Part shown: positions 39,175 to 52,958 of the stretch, one piece after another
Layout: each line of letters begins with the position of its first letter
Numbering within the stretch: the first letter of the stretch is position 1
Origin: Rhodamnia argentea
Taxonomy: Eukaryota; Streptophyta; Magnoliopsida; Myrtales; Myrtaceae
Direction of reading: 5' to 3'
DNA: 64,000 nucleotides
NCBI RefSeq assembly: GCF_020921035.1
Contig: NC_063151.1
Location: 7,378,001 to 7,442,000 of the forward strand
Made by a program: the position numbers and the translations under genes
The notes under the pieces: generated by a model
The model's database searches: none
What the model was told of the DNA's origin: nothing
The model's input: only the letters and a program-made list of their open reading frames with translations

Positions 39175-40406
39175 TGTTTTGTCTTGTCCAAAATGGAATT
39201 GCAAATCCGAAGTGGGATTTCAACAATTTCGTTTCAGAATGGAGGGGAAGCAGTTCTTCTTGTCTGAATGTTCGGTTCGTTCACTCTGCTTTCTGCAACT
39301 GTTTTCTTGTCTCCTTTCCAATTAATTTGGAACGCCCAACCAGATCGCACCGCGTTTAGGTGCTCTTTTAATCACTTCAGAATTGGGTGTGGCATCAGTA
39401 TCACTTCTCTCGTAAATTACATATGGTTACTAATTCAGACATTAGCGTACAATATGATTGGTTTAATGGTGCAACGGTTACCTCTCTTCTATTAGAGTCG
39501 ATTCAGGTCATGAGTAAATTTCTGTAAACCTTTCACTCAGACAAGAATTGCCTATAGCCGAGCAACTCCTGATGGGCTGCGCCGAGGGCCACCCAACTTT
39601 GACGCTGCCTTGCCGGGGGTCACACGGTCCTCGCCTCTTGGTGGTGGGTTAAGAGTATTCATCGTCTATGTTTTTTTTTTTTTTTTTGTCAAATTTTAAA
39701 GGATTAGTTTGTATTGAATATTTTTATCCATCCAAACGTGACTAGCTTTCAATAAAAGCTCTTTGACCGAAGCTTCTTTGCCACGATGCAGTACTTTCAA
39801 AGGCAAAGCATTCCAAAATTTACCCTTGAAAAACTAGCGGCAACAGCTTGATTTGCTCTGGATCAAGCAGTTGAAGAAAGGTCTCTTGCACAAATAAAGC
39901 CGTTGTGGTCTTTTCTTTTCATTTGTGGAGAGATGTGGCTCAGCTTATCCTCCAGTGCACGTTTTCATCTGAAGAAGGGGGCTAAAAATATACTGATCTT
40001 TGGCCAGATCAGTACATGTGAATAGACAGAAAATGACATGGCTACCATTGCCAGTAAAAATGATACTATTGGCCATAATCAGATGATGTTTTGAATCAAT
40101 CGTGAACAGATACCACTTGATCCAATTCACTTGTAGTATTCACAATGCCAGCATATCCAACCATCACACAGACAAAGCAACTCAATCCTCGACATAAACT
40201 ATGGCTACCTTCAAATGGATTGCAAAATGCTTCAAAAGGATGCTCCTGCTTTTACCCTGATAATCTCACGAACCATCCCTTTGTGCCCTTTGGCCATCGA
40301 GGGTGAAGTACTTTTACAAGAGGGTTAAATTAAAAATTGCATGAATAACAGCAATTTTTTAGTACAAAAATGTTGAGAGTTTTAAAAATGCCTCAATGAA
40401 GCAACT
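39175..40406. other. Intergenic
   Basis: Holds the FAP3 promoter and the 3' flank of the STEEP1-family gene. At 39669-39687 there is a T run followed by a phrase (GTATTGAATATTTTTATCC) of repeat-like character. No gene seen. Confidence 0.4.
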
Positions 40407-42909
<2,503 letters not shown>

Positions 42910-43738
42910 CTCTCTCTCTCTCTCTCGCTCTCCCTCCCACACCCACACAGAAAAACGCAGAACCTCCTCGCTTCGGTTTTCGGATTTTCAGAAAGCTACC
43001 GCTCGGACCCCAGGAGAAAAAACAATTGCAGCCGATTTTGGCCAACTCCAATTTGCTCGATTCGTGTGATGAGTTTTTCTATATATCTTCTCCTTTCACG
43101 CACGATGAAGGACTCCATATATGGACAAGAAAAAAGTACTCTATATAGTTTGTGCAATTGGACTCCAATTTCATCACCTAACGTTTAACTCCCATCACAA
43201 ATTTGACATCATATAATTGTCAATGTGGCAAAAATTATCACATGGAGCACGTATAACTTTTTTTTTTTTTCCATAAAAGAGAAAAGTATAAATAAAGGGC
43301 CGTGACATGCGGTGTCTACGATAATGGGCCTCTCTGGTCACCACCTCGACCAAGCCCATAGCATGAGCCAGGGTCGACGACCCTTGTCGAAAACTAGCGC
43401 AGGCTGGTGTGGGTCAGTATCTCTATCGTTCACGACTCTTGATGGTGAAGGGGGCAATGCCCCCCCCTTTTTTATGTCAACAATTGTGAAAGTCATTGGT
43501 ATCACCGTGTGAAATTTTTTTTTTTTTTTTGGGGAAACTGGAAGACTTTCTGAACCTCAATTTTTTGACTTCTATGTTTCCTTTCGCAAACTAAAATTTA
43601 GAGACAAAATTGGAGGAGGGGCCCCCGACTATATTCCGCTATTGCGAGCAAGACACAATTAAATTCTCTAATCCTAAATCCCGTTAAGTGCAGTTTCTCG
43701 AATGTAAAGAAATAAGAAACACATTAAACACCAACATA
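42910..43738. other. Promoter side of the STEEP1-family gene, then intergenic
   Basis: A TATA-like run CTATATATC (plus strand, about 43078-43086) lies about 170 bases upstream of the ATG on the minus strand. T runs at 43259 and 43508. No further gene. Confidence 0.4.
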
Positions 43739-44794
43739 GCGCCAACATAAAAAAAAAAAAAATCAACTTCGGCGTTGGTCTCAATTATATTCAATTTCTT
43801 TTTGTCTCAAGGAAAATCTCCAACATTTATTTTTTTCCCAATTCTACAGACATAATATTAAAAAAACCTCCACTTTTACTTTTGTATCAATTCTATTGGT
43901 CTAATATCCAAAAAAGATCCCAACTTTAGTATATGTCCTCCAATTTTTTTTTGTCTCATAAAAAAATCTCCAATTTTTACTTTTGTCCCAATTCTATCAC
44001 CGTTAGCCTTCCGTTCATAATCACCGTTAGTTAATCCTACGTGGGATTTCCATGTCGTTAATGAATTACATATCAGCAAAGTTATATGAAAAAATCTCTC
44101 AACTTCTCTTTTGTTGTCTGCTTCCTCTACAAATTGTCGGGAGATATAGAGCCACTCAAGAAAGCGTGTTTCGAATTCTCTTTGGCACTTCATAGCCCAA
44201 AGAATGGCTAGATGTGGATATTTGATTATTTGTACGGCGATATCAAATATCGTCATTCATAAAATCCATTGTTTCCTAATTTCGAAGATTCATTGCCAAG
44301 TTCAACGAGAAAATTCAAGTCACATAGGTTTAACTAACGGTGATTATGGATGGAAGACCGACGAAGATAGATTGGGGCAAAAGTAAAAATTGGGGATTTT
44401 TATGAGACAATTTTTTTCTTGTATAATTGGGACATATGCTAAAGTTGGGGTTATTTGGGGAATTAGGCCTGTAGAATTAGAACAAAAGTAAAAGTTGCTT
44501 TTTTTTATAAGACAAAAAAATGTTTTGGATATAAATTGGGACAGATACTAAAGTTGTGATTTTTTTTTTGTGTTAAGCCGGTAAAATTGAAACACAAGTA
44601 AAAGCCGAGGATTTTTTATGAGACCAAAAAAAGTTTTGGGTATAATTGTGACATAGGCTAAAGTTGGGGTTTTTTTAGTATTAAGTATGGAAAATTGGAC
44701 CAAAAGTAAGAATTGGGGTTTTTTATGAGACAAAAAAAATTTAAATATAATTGGAATATATGCTAAAGTTGGAGGTTGTTTTGGATATTACGCC
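43739..44794. mobile_element. Fold-back (long inverted repeat) element
   Basis: The two arms are inverted copies built from tandem units. On the right, four units of about 105-110 bases begin near 44379, 44484, 44593 and 44702, each of the form 'aaaagtaaaa-ttgggg-tttttatgaga-caaaa-attgggacata-gctaaagttg'. On the left the same phrases occur inverted (about 43765-44000). The element is flanked by a perfect 10-base direct repeat CACCAACATA (43729-43738 and 44795-44804). It has no protein-coding capacity; the 9-10 base duplication points to the Mutator superfamily. Confidence 0.65.
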
Positions 44795-45027
44795 CACCAA
44801 CATATAAATAAACACAAGTAGAACAATATTATCACTAATTAAAAATAGTTGATATTCATAAAAAGCGTCTAATGAGCGTTAATGTCATCGTAAAGATGTA
44901 GTAAATTTATAGATGAAAACTATTTTTTTGTCAAAATAAATAACAATTCATTCACTTTCTTGAAATATAAGAGAGAAACATCGCAATTCAAGTGCAAACT
45001 AAGACAAACCCTAAGTAACTTTAAAAC

Positions 45028-45575
45028 AAAATAAGCTCTAGATAATAAGAGAAATCATCGGAACAAGGCATGGGACACAAACTCAAAGAGCAAATCGGTG
45101 ACTTTTTCACGCTAAAATCAACAACTGATCACTAAATTCATCTTTAGTAATAAGCATACATCGAGATCTCTATCTATTGCCACGGCTTTGCCTTTCGACG
45201 ATACACGCCGAAAATAAGCTCTAGATAATAAGAGAAATCATCAGAACAAGACATAGGACACATACTCAAAGAGCAAATCTGTGACTTCTTTCACGCTAAA
45301 ATCAACAGCCGATCACTAAATCCGTCTTTAGTAATAGGCACACATCGAGATCTCCATCTGTTGCTACGGCTTTGCCTTTCGACGATACACGCCGAAAATA
45401 AGCTCTAGATAATAAGAGAAATCATCGGAACAAGACATGGGACACATACTCAAAGAGCAAATCCGTGACTTCTTTCACGCTAAAATCAACAGGTGATCAC
45501 TAAATTCGTCTTTAGTAATAAGCACACATCGAGATCTCTATATGTTATTACGGCTTTGCCTTTTGGCGATACATG
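45028..45575. repeat. Three tandem units of about 183 bases
   Basis: Units start at 45028, 45211 and 45394 with AAAATAAGCTCTAGATAATA and end in a phrase containing GGCTTTGCCTTTCGACGATA. They differ from each other by a few percent by eye. No coding frame runs through the array. Origin not recognised; it abuts the endogenous pararetrovirus remains. Confidence 0.9.
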
Positions 45576-45689
45576 CCTAGGTTTGGTGTCCTCAGCACAC
45601 TGCCAAGCAAAGTAAAAAGGTTTTTTTTTTTTTTTGGTTGGATAGAGTAAAAAAATTGAATGAGCCCAGATTTAACATATGTGAGAACG

Positions 45690-46940
45690 AAATTGAGCTC
45701 CTTCTTCGAAATTCAATTTCTCGTTGAGCTATGATCATCTTCTTTTGTGACAGCATGATGCCATGAGTATGCACAATTTCAGTAAATTGCTGAAGGAGTT
45801 TTGCATGAGAATGTTCATCATGGGAAAACAGGAGAATATCATCAATGTAGATCCGGGCATTAGCAAGGATAGGTTGGAAAATTTTGCACATAGCCTTCTG
45901 GAATAGGGGCGGAGCAGTTTTAAGTCCAAAGGGAAGGACTCTCCATTGGAAGTGCTGGTTAGGGATGCAGAAACTAGTTTTGAATCTGTCTGAGGGATGA
46001 ATTCCTAATTGCCAGAAGCCCGCCTTAAGATCGAATTTGGAATAGATCTTGGCTCGAGCAAGGCTGGAGAACAAAGAGTTCTTATGGGGCAATGGGAATT
46101 TGTCATCTTGGATGAACAGATTGAGAGGCTGGTAATTTATGACTAACCGTAGCTTTCCACGATTTTGCTCTGCTCTTTTGTTGACATAGAAGGCCTCACA
46201 TGCCCAAGGGGAGTCAGAGGGCTCAATGAGTCCTTGAGAAAGAAGTCGAGCACATTCTGCTTGTGCTTGAGCAAGGTGATCCGGGTTCATACCCGAATGA
46301 CTTGCCTTGGTGGGATTGATTTCTCCATTTTTCTTGAAGGGAATTTTGACAAAAAAGTCAGAATTTTGCCAAAGAGGGTTGGAGCAAATCTGGGCAAACC
46401 GCTGGTGAGATTCTGAACAATGAGAAAGGAGAGATTGATAAATGGGATCAAGGATTTACGGTTGGATGAGAAAGAGTCTCTAGATTTCAACAAACTCTTG
46501 GAACTTCTTTTGAAACTTTAACCCCTTAGGGTTTATCTTGAGTTGTGGGAGCTTAGAAAGAATATCCCAACCGATGATGAGATCCTTGTCATGAGATGGA
46601 CATCCAAGGATTTGGGTGGTGATTTCACAACCAGGGAGAATATGAATGGTGAGGGGTTTACTACGCAGTTTGGTAGTAAAAGTTTCTCCCGAGGCTGCTT
46701 GGAAATATCCGGTATATGGTGTCCAGTATTCTTCCGGAAGGATTTTGGTATCTAGCGGGGATGCAGCTGCGCCAGTATCAATGAGGGCAATGACTTGGAT
46801 GGATTTGGTGTTGTCTGGAAGATGGAGCCGGATTGGAAAATGTGGGGGATGGAATGTTGGGGAGTGGATTCGAAAGAATCAAGCAAGAGGAAAGAAGGAG
46901 AGAATATCTCCCGGGGCCGAGTCCGAATCAGAAGAGTAAG
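45690..46940 (-). pseudogene. Pararetrovirus protease and reverse transcriptase remnant
   Basis: Minus strand. The aspartic protease site IDTGAAA is near 46765-46785. Reverse transcriptase follows (46290 toward 45700) with FYVNKR, RLVINYQPLN, KFDLKAGFWQ, VLPFGLKTAP and the YIDDIL catalytic motif. The frame loses similarity after the REIEF block at about 45700, before the RT connection and RNase H regions. There is a frame change between protease and RT parts, so no continuous polyprotein is encoded. Confidence 0.82.
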
Positions 46941-46944
46941 TTTC

Positions 46945-46977
46945 GATGGCACACAAAGTGTTTGGAGACGGTTCTTC
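46945..46977. repeat. 33-base direct repeat flanking the inverted RNase H piece
   Basis: Starts GATGGCACACAAAGTG and ends GACGGTTCTTC. An identical copy is at 47520-47552. On the minus strand it belongs to the coat-protein side frame, so it is duplicated viral sequence, not host target sequence. Confidence 0.92.
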
Positions 46978-47519
46978 CGATCCCTTCCACTGGAACCGGA
47001 ATTCTTCGGACGGATGCCGGTGACAAGCACCGGGCCGCTATCCTCCTTGAAGAAATTAAAGGTAAGCGAAGAATCTGTGCATACAAAAGTGGAAAGTTTT
47101 CGACAGCAGAAATGCATTATCACTCCACTTTCAAAGAAATTCTTGCAGTAAAAAATGGAATCAAAAAATTTGAATTTCATCTCATTGGTCATCATTTTTT
47201 AGTCGAAATGGACATGTCCTCTTTTCCCTAGATGCTCAAATTCAAGCAAAAGCAAGTTCCTCATCCTCAACTCTTGCGTTGGGCGGAATGGTTTTCTAAA
47301 TACTCTTTCGATTCAACCCGGAATATGCGTGAACACCGGTGGCCATCACACCAGTACCCACCCGATATCCCTCCACTCCTCAAACAGAATTCCCTCTCTG
47401 ATAATTTTCACTGATTATTTTGGAATTACCATTATGTCATCTTTAAAGATTATGGTGGATTATTCCTCAAACCAGGTCTCAATTGTGATTATCCGTTCAT
47501 ACATCCATTAAGATGGTCT
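46978..47519 (+). pseudogene. Pararetrovirus RNase H remnant, inverted
   Basis: Plus strand, opposite to the flanking viral pieces. It contains the RNase H blocks TDAGDKH, KSGKFSTAE and KEILAVKNGIKKF, then a break by an in-frame stop (47229-47231) and HPQLLRWAEWFSKYSFD. The C-terminal block near 47480-47515 includes YPFIHPLRW, typical of the end of caulimovirid polyproteins. The segment lies exactly between two 33-base direct repeats (46945-46977, 47520-47552). Confidence 0.8.
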
Positions 47520-47552
47520 GATGGCACACAAAGTGTTTGGAGACGGTTCTTC

Positions 47553-48050
47553 TTCAATGGAGAAGGTGGATTCAACGTCTTCATCACCGAGAGAGATCCC
47601 AGTGTTTTGAGAGATCTTCCGGATCATGTAACTGCCCTGTTTTTTTGCTTGGGGGCATTTCTTTGCAAAATGACCTTTCTTGTTGCAAATATAACATCCG
47701 TCGGACTTGGGTTTCTTGCGGTGCTTTGCGTAACGACCGCGTGATTTCTTTCTGAGGAATTTCCACTTGCTTCTGCGAGGCTTCGCAAATGAAAACTTCT
47801 TGAAATGAACTTTCTTCTTGTGACCCGAGCAAGACGGATCATTACGGTCTCTGGTGCATTTGATCTTCCATTCTGGCCTTTCACAGTTCTTGTCATACTT
47901 GCGGTTTTCTTTTAAGAACTGGTCGAACTGTCTTTTTCTTCTGCATTTTTCTTCAATGACAATATGAACAGCTTGCTGTATTTCTCCGAGTGTGGATTCA
48001 AGGAGAGGCCTTTGAAGATGTTTATCAACTTCATCCGGAGGAAGCCAAGT
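47553..48050 (-). pseudogene. Pararetrovirus coat-protein zinc-finger region remnant
   Basis: Minus strand. A basic Lys/Arg-rich region is followed by the CCHC knuckle CYICNKKGHFAKKC (about 47640-47700) and an acidic stretch with EEEPSPN at the duplicated 33-base segment. The part upstream (toward 48050) carries EKCRRKRQFDQFL. This is the nucleic-acid-binding end of a caulimovirid coat protein. The frame continues past the inverted insert into the protease side (ETYSSDSDSAPG, near 46930), which shows the original order. Confidence 0.78.
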
Positions 48051-48059
48051 AAGAGTTTG

Positions 48060-48560
48060 CTTCTAATGAGTTTCTAAAACACTCCTCTTTTCTCTTCGAG
48101 CGGATACTTCTGTGCTAAAATGTCTCTACTTCTCTATTACAATGGTTGGTTCAGTATGCTCTCCACTTGCCACAAATCCCGTAATCATCCGGAAAGTTTA
48201 TTAGATCTAGTATTGGGTTAAAGCACGTGTAGAGTCCGGCGGGGCCTCTCTCCACTTGTTGATTAACTTCGCAAGTGAGTGCTGGATCTATCCAATATTT
48301 GATCGGGATAAATCTATGGTGGTAATGGATAGTGGATCCTGTGGATCAGAAATCGATGTCTTAAAGGATTAGTTCCAAGAGCAAGATCCGGAAACTAACA
48401 GGCGGTCCCTTGAGTGGCCAGTGAGCCTGTGTGGGATAGCATAATTGTTTCGGATTGAGTTCTTGCTTCCGCTCCTTTTTGGTATCAGAGCAACGAAACT
48501 CGAGAAAAACTAAACCCTCAAAACATACATACAAAATATCCCAAATCTAGACTAGATTGG
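48060..48560 (+). promoter_or_regulatory. Pararetrovirus-type non-coding region with tRNA-Met primer site
   Basis: TGGTATCAGAGC at 48480-48491 is the complement of the initiator-Met tRNA 3' end, the minus-strand DNA primer site used by caulimovirids (and by LTR elements). No LTR is next to it. The preceding 400 bases have a leader-like, frame-poor character. Its plus orientation is opposite to the adjacent coat-protein piece. Assignment to the same virus is by position and by this motif. Confidence 0.6.
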
Positions 48561-49708
48561 GATAGAAATATCCCCGAAACGGGAGAGAGAAGCTTCCAAA
48601 TCTAGAGTAAATTGGAAGAGGAAACTCCAAAAGAGGAAAGCAAAAAAAGGAAATAGAAATGGCTCCTTATTCCTTTTGTTCAAATCAAATTGCTCTAGAG
48701 ACCTAAAATCAAGACTGGCCATATCGTTCATGCATAAAAAAAAAAAATAAATTAAAGAAAAGATCAAAATTTGAATAATGAATTAGTAGACGAAAAAATT
48801 ACCCTATTGTTTCAAATGTCATAGATGAAGATGTGTAAGGACCTAAAACATTACCAGGTCAATTAGGATCAGGATAGTCAAAACTAAAGTTTAAAAAAGA
48901 GGATATTTAAACGAAATCCATACGAATTTTACCTAATATAATTCCCACCATATCATTTCTTAGCATAAAAAGTCAATTTATAGTGAAGTATTTTATTTCA
49001 AAAAATAAAAATAAAAATCCCCAATTATTTCTTGATTGCAAATCAGATTTTTGAGAATGGTTAGGGTCACCCATCTGATCTAAAATCCCAGTTGAGTGAA
49101 AGTCATTGAAATTCCTTATTCCCTCGGCGTAGAAGACTGTATCGGTTAATTCAATTGGTAGACCTGTGTCGGTTAATTCAATAGGTAGACCCTAAGACAT
49201 CGAAAGAATTCAACATAATGATTAGAAAATAATTTGGAAACACCATACCGTGCAATGTAGATTCTCTCGCGCGCCAACCATATCAAGTGATCTGGGATTG
49301 TTTTCTTCTAGAAAAAAGTTTAGATTCATTAATTTAGCAAACTATTGAAAACCTGAAAAAAAAAATTACGAGAAAATTACATCGCCTTTATTAAAATTAT
49401 TATTAATGCAGAAATTCTTGAGCTTTAAACTAGAGTGTATTGAATCTAATTCTACTACAGACAATAATAACAATGTATTTTTAAGGCGACATAGATAAAT
49501 ATACCATTGTAGATGCTATTTGGTGGGGTTTTCCAATTGGACTCTTCTCTTGATCGATTGGGTCTCTTTCCTTGGATTGGATCCTTTATGTGGATGCTTT
49601 GAGCATTATCTTGATAGAAATTGATTGGTTGCTCTTTAGCTCGATTGAGGTATGCACTCTGAATCTTTTTATTTGCTTACTTGAATACTTCAAAACAAAT
49701 TTGAAGTG
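48561..49708. other. Intergenic, AT-rich
   Basis: No gene recognised. A 20-base phrase TCGGTTAATTCAATWGGTAG is repeated in tandem near 49142-49190. Otherwise nothing of note. Confidence 0.4.
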
Positions 49709-50216
49709 CTATTTGGATTTTGAACCTTCTTGTACATTCTGGATAGCTTGATTAAATAAGTGATCATACCATTCATTTGGATTGTTAAACTTGACACTCT
49801 TAGATATGGATTTTGGAAGGTACGGACTTTTGAAATCCTTCCTCCATTGAGACCTAATGTAATTCTCATTTACCCCAATACAATGAAAAGCACATAATGC
49901 ATGGCTACAAAGATAGCCTTTAAAAGCAAACCTCCTACAGATGGCAGTGAACTTCACTTCTCGTGTGCTACGATACACAACCTCGAAATTCAAAAGTTCT
50001 GGTAATATTCACCTTGATGCTCTTTTGCTCCAAAAGTTGTGCTACTCCATGTATGTGCACTTGAGTTACCTCGAAGCATGTAGCAGCTTTTAACTGCAAC
50101 TTGAAACATTTTAAAGAGACCATGAGTTGTGGAGGAGAGTTGCTTCTCATAATAGCACTTGGTTGAGTTCCAATTGTCGGGAATAAAATCGCTTCTTGTT
50201 TATTCTTGTCTTTCAA
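49709..50216 (-). pseudogene. FAR1/FRS-like fragment with SWIM zinc finger
   Basis: Two adjacent minus-strand frames. The first (50216 to about 49968) has KCFKLQLKAATCFEVTQVHI, comparable to the helix before the SWIM finger in FHY3/FAR1 family proteins. The second (49993 to 49709) has ICRRFAFKGYLCSHALCAFH, the SWIM pattern CxC...CxH with its first Cys replaced, and then SQWRKDF as in the family motif PSQYILKRWTK. The catalytic-like MULE core and N-terminal FAR1 domain are absent. It is a fragment of a transposase-derived FRS gene or a MULE. Confidence 0.65.
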
Positions 50217-52047
50217 TGCAAGCTCATATTTAGAGACAAAATCACTCGAACATGTTTGTTTATACGCATATCCATAAAAGTTATATTCATACTGTCACTT
50301 CTTTGAGGAGTGCTTTTTTATTTTTATTTTTTGGTCGGATGTTATATTTCATTCTTATCTTAAGATAGATAGGTTCAAAACAAAGCAAATCTCAAACAAC
50401 AAAGCATAACCTGTTGTGATAAGCACACTCTCAATATCAAAATAAAATGAACGACGGCCGATCATCGAATCTCGTTTCGCATCAATGATGAGCGCACACC
50501 GTAATTTCCTTTTCGGAAAGCTACGACTTGCCTAGTGGGCGGTGCGCACATAGTTTAAGCATCCTTAACACTATAACAGTACAGAGACAAAAAAAAACAA
50601 GTTGAGAGGAAATCTAGATCTAGATCGAGAGAGATGAGTATAGAATGGCCTCTAAGGAACTCCTAAATCTAAATCTACCCCGTGAGACAAGTGCTCTAGA
50701 TTTCAAGAAGAATGTCTTTTTGATTAGCATTGAACACTGTTATTTGGTAAGCAAGGACTTGTAGATTCCTTGATGGACAACTGGATGATTTAAGTACTCT
50801 TACTTTAAGTTCTATCACGAATCGGTGAATGCATTGAGATGTTTCCCGCGTTGGTTCTCTCAAGATATTCAAACAAAAAGGAACGCACTTATCGTAGGAT
50901 CTAGCTTTACAACATTACAAAGGAGCACACGTGCATAGTCAGTGCAACAATTAAATGCATACTCATGCCGCTCGCCAACCAAAAAGAGGGGCGATGCTAG
51001 TTCTTTTTCAAAAGATTGAAGAAGAAAGGCTAGATTAGAGATCTCGAATCGGCTCCTTTGTGAGCAAAGGAATTACAAATTCAATGTCAGCCGCATGTGA
51101 TTGCTATTAACAGAGAACCCTCTCATTTCACGACACGAGAGCTATTGACATTTTTGAAATTTTTGTTCATCTTTCAATAATCAAAATTTTCGTTATGTCC
51201 CTAATAATCGGTTTAGACATTATTCTGAATCGAGAGTAGATTTTAATGTTATAAAGAAACAAATGTGTTGTTTTTCAATTTTTTTTAAACAATTTGCTAT
51301 TCATTTTGACGATATAGCTTATGAAAGATACAATGGAGTACAAAAATTATTACAAACATGAGTAGCTGGCATCTAGACAAGACAACCATTGTTAGTGAAA
51401 ATGATATTAAACAGATACTTAGTTTAAGACTTTTGTGCAAGACAAAATGGCATTTTCTCAATTGCAAGAATTCAAATAGTAGTAAGTTTTATCAACACCT
51501 TACAGAAAAACTAATGGACTCTTATCACTTAATAAATATGAGGATAAGGTTACCCACTTGTTTTGCTGCTGTGGTCTACACACCTTTTCCGAGTTAAGAA
51601 GAGTTTAAAAAGAGTATCATTCCAGGAATCTTATTAAAAGCTAAACCGGTTTAATTCAAACGTTAGAGAAGACTCGGGGGGCACAAATGACACAACGTCA
51701 GACAAAAGGAAACTGCCGCGAAGGAGCAGTTTTTGTCCGACCGTTCAACCACTCGTTGTTTATGTTTGAGACATTCGAACTGAGTAGGATCTTCAACCAA
51801 CGGAGGCTCCTCTGTTTTGACTTTTGTCCTCTTTGTCTGTCTTTGCCCTCGGAAAAGTCTGTCTGTCTCTCTCCTTTTTAGTCTCTACCCAACGGCTGAG
51901 AACGCTGAAATAGCCGTTGCTGCGCCAGTCTCGTTTTTCTCCCTTCACCTTTTTGTTAAAAGGCCCCGTCAACCTTGATTTTGTTCTCGTTCTTGAACAG
52001 TAATCACCACCATTAACGGAACAGAGTAGGGAGACACTTTCTGTCTG
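50217..52047. other. Intergenic; mixed repeat scraps
   Basis: TTTTTTGGTCGGATG at 50327 and a following segment with GATGAGCGCACACC loosely resemble the 183-bp array at 45028-45575. No gene found. The right end (51890-52047) is the leader and promoter of the X8 gene; no clear TATA box was seen. Confidence 0.35.
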
Positions 52048-52958
52048 ATGGCTAAGGCCGCCTTCTCCCTCGTTTTCCTGCTCTTGTCCTTCACTTCCGG
52101 ATCAGGTTTGGCATTCATGTCTCTCACTTGGCCTTCATTTCTGCTACTATCGAGCGTTCCTTTCTTTTTGTTCTGTTCTGTTCTGTTCTGTCTCTCTGGG
52201 AAGTCCCAATCCCGACCCCACCCATGACCGCTGGGCCTGCCTAAGCTCCTAGTATCTCAGTTGCTATAAACTACATTCTTTCTTTCGAAGCTAGAGAGAG
52301 CTTGTCAGTGAATTCAGCTAATTCCAAACAGGAATTGGAAGATTTTTTTTTTGTTGTTGTTGCCATACAGCTAATATTTTCACATTGTCTGCTGTTTATC
52401 TCTCAGGGTTACCTGTATCTGTTGTCAATGCGCAGGTAATCCACTTCATTTGCAGTACTCAATATAGCCAAATGCATTCGAGCAGGAAATTCTGAAATAT
52501 TAGACCCTGACTTTAAGGGAGGAGGCAAGAGAAGATAACTAGGTGTCTGTCGAAATTGCAGAAAACGTGGTGTGTGGCCAAGCCATCATCAGACCAAGCA
52601 ACTCTACTGGCGAACATAAACTACGCCTGCTCCCAAGTGGACTGCAAGATCCTCCAAAAGGGATGCCCGTGCTTCGACCCCGATAATCTCATGAACCATG
52701 CCTCCGTCGCCATGAACCTCTACTATCAATCCCATGGAAGGAGCCACTGGAGCTGCGATTTCCGAAACTCGGGCCTCGTCGTCATCTCTGATCCGAGTAA
52801 GAAATGAAGTCACTTTTCATGTATTCTTTGGCCTATCCTCAAGCATAAAAAGATTTTAGCAAGCATCTGCATCTCTTACCTTTTTTTATTGAATGATAGA
52901 TGATTTGCTCATGGTTGTACATTGTTTCGCAGGCTACAGCAATTGCATCTACGCATAG
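52048..52958 (+). CDS. X8-domain (CBM43) secreted protein, Ole e 10-like
   Basis: Four exons: 52048-52105, 52407-52435, 52562-52796 and 52933-52958, 348 bases, 115 residues, all in frame. Residues 1-20 (MAKAAFSLVFLLLLSFTSGS) are a signal peptide. The mature part is a single X8 module: KTWCVAKPSSDQATLLANIN, NYACSQVDC, GCPCFDPDNLMNHASVAMN, YYQSHGR, WSCDF and a final SNCIYA, with the cysteines in the X8 order. There is no GPI-anchor tail, so it should be a soluble cell-wall protein binding beta-1,3-glucan, as in the pollen allergen Ole e 10 and plasmodesmal X8 proteins. Exon 4 contributes only eight residues including the last Cys. Broken copies lie at 54896-55455. Confidence 0.9.

Larger units (their letters stand above)
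45640..48560. other. Endogenous caulimovirid (pararetrovirus) remains, rearranged
   Basis: Pieces of a caulimovirid genome lie side by side in mixed orientation: reverse transcriptase and protease (-), RNase H (+), coat-protein zinc-finger region (-), and a non-coding region with a tRNA-Met primer site (+). There are no LTRs and no target duplications around the whole. The order does not match a single collinear insertion. The pieces contain stops and truncated ends, so this is a dead genomic copy. Subgroup is not fixed; the look is petuvirus/florendovirus-like. Confidence 0.85.
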
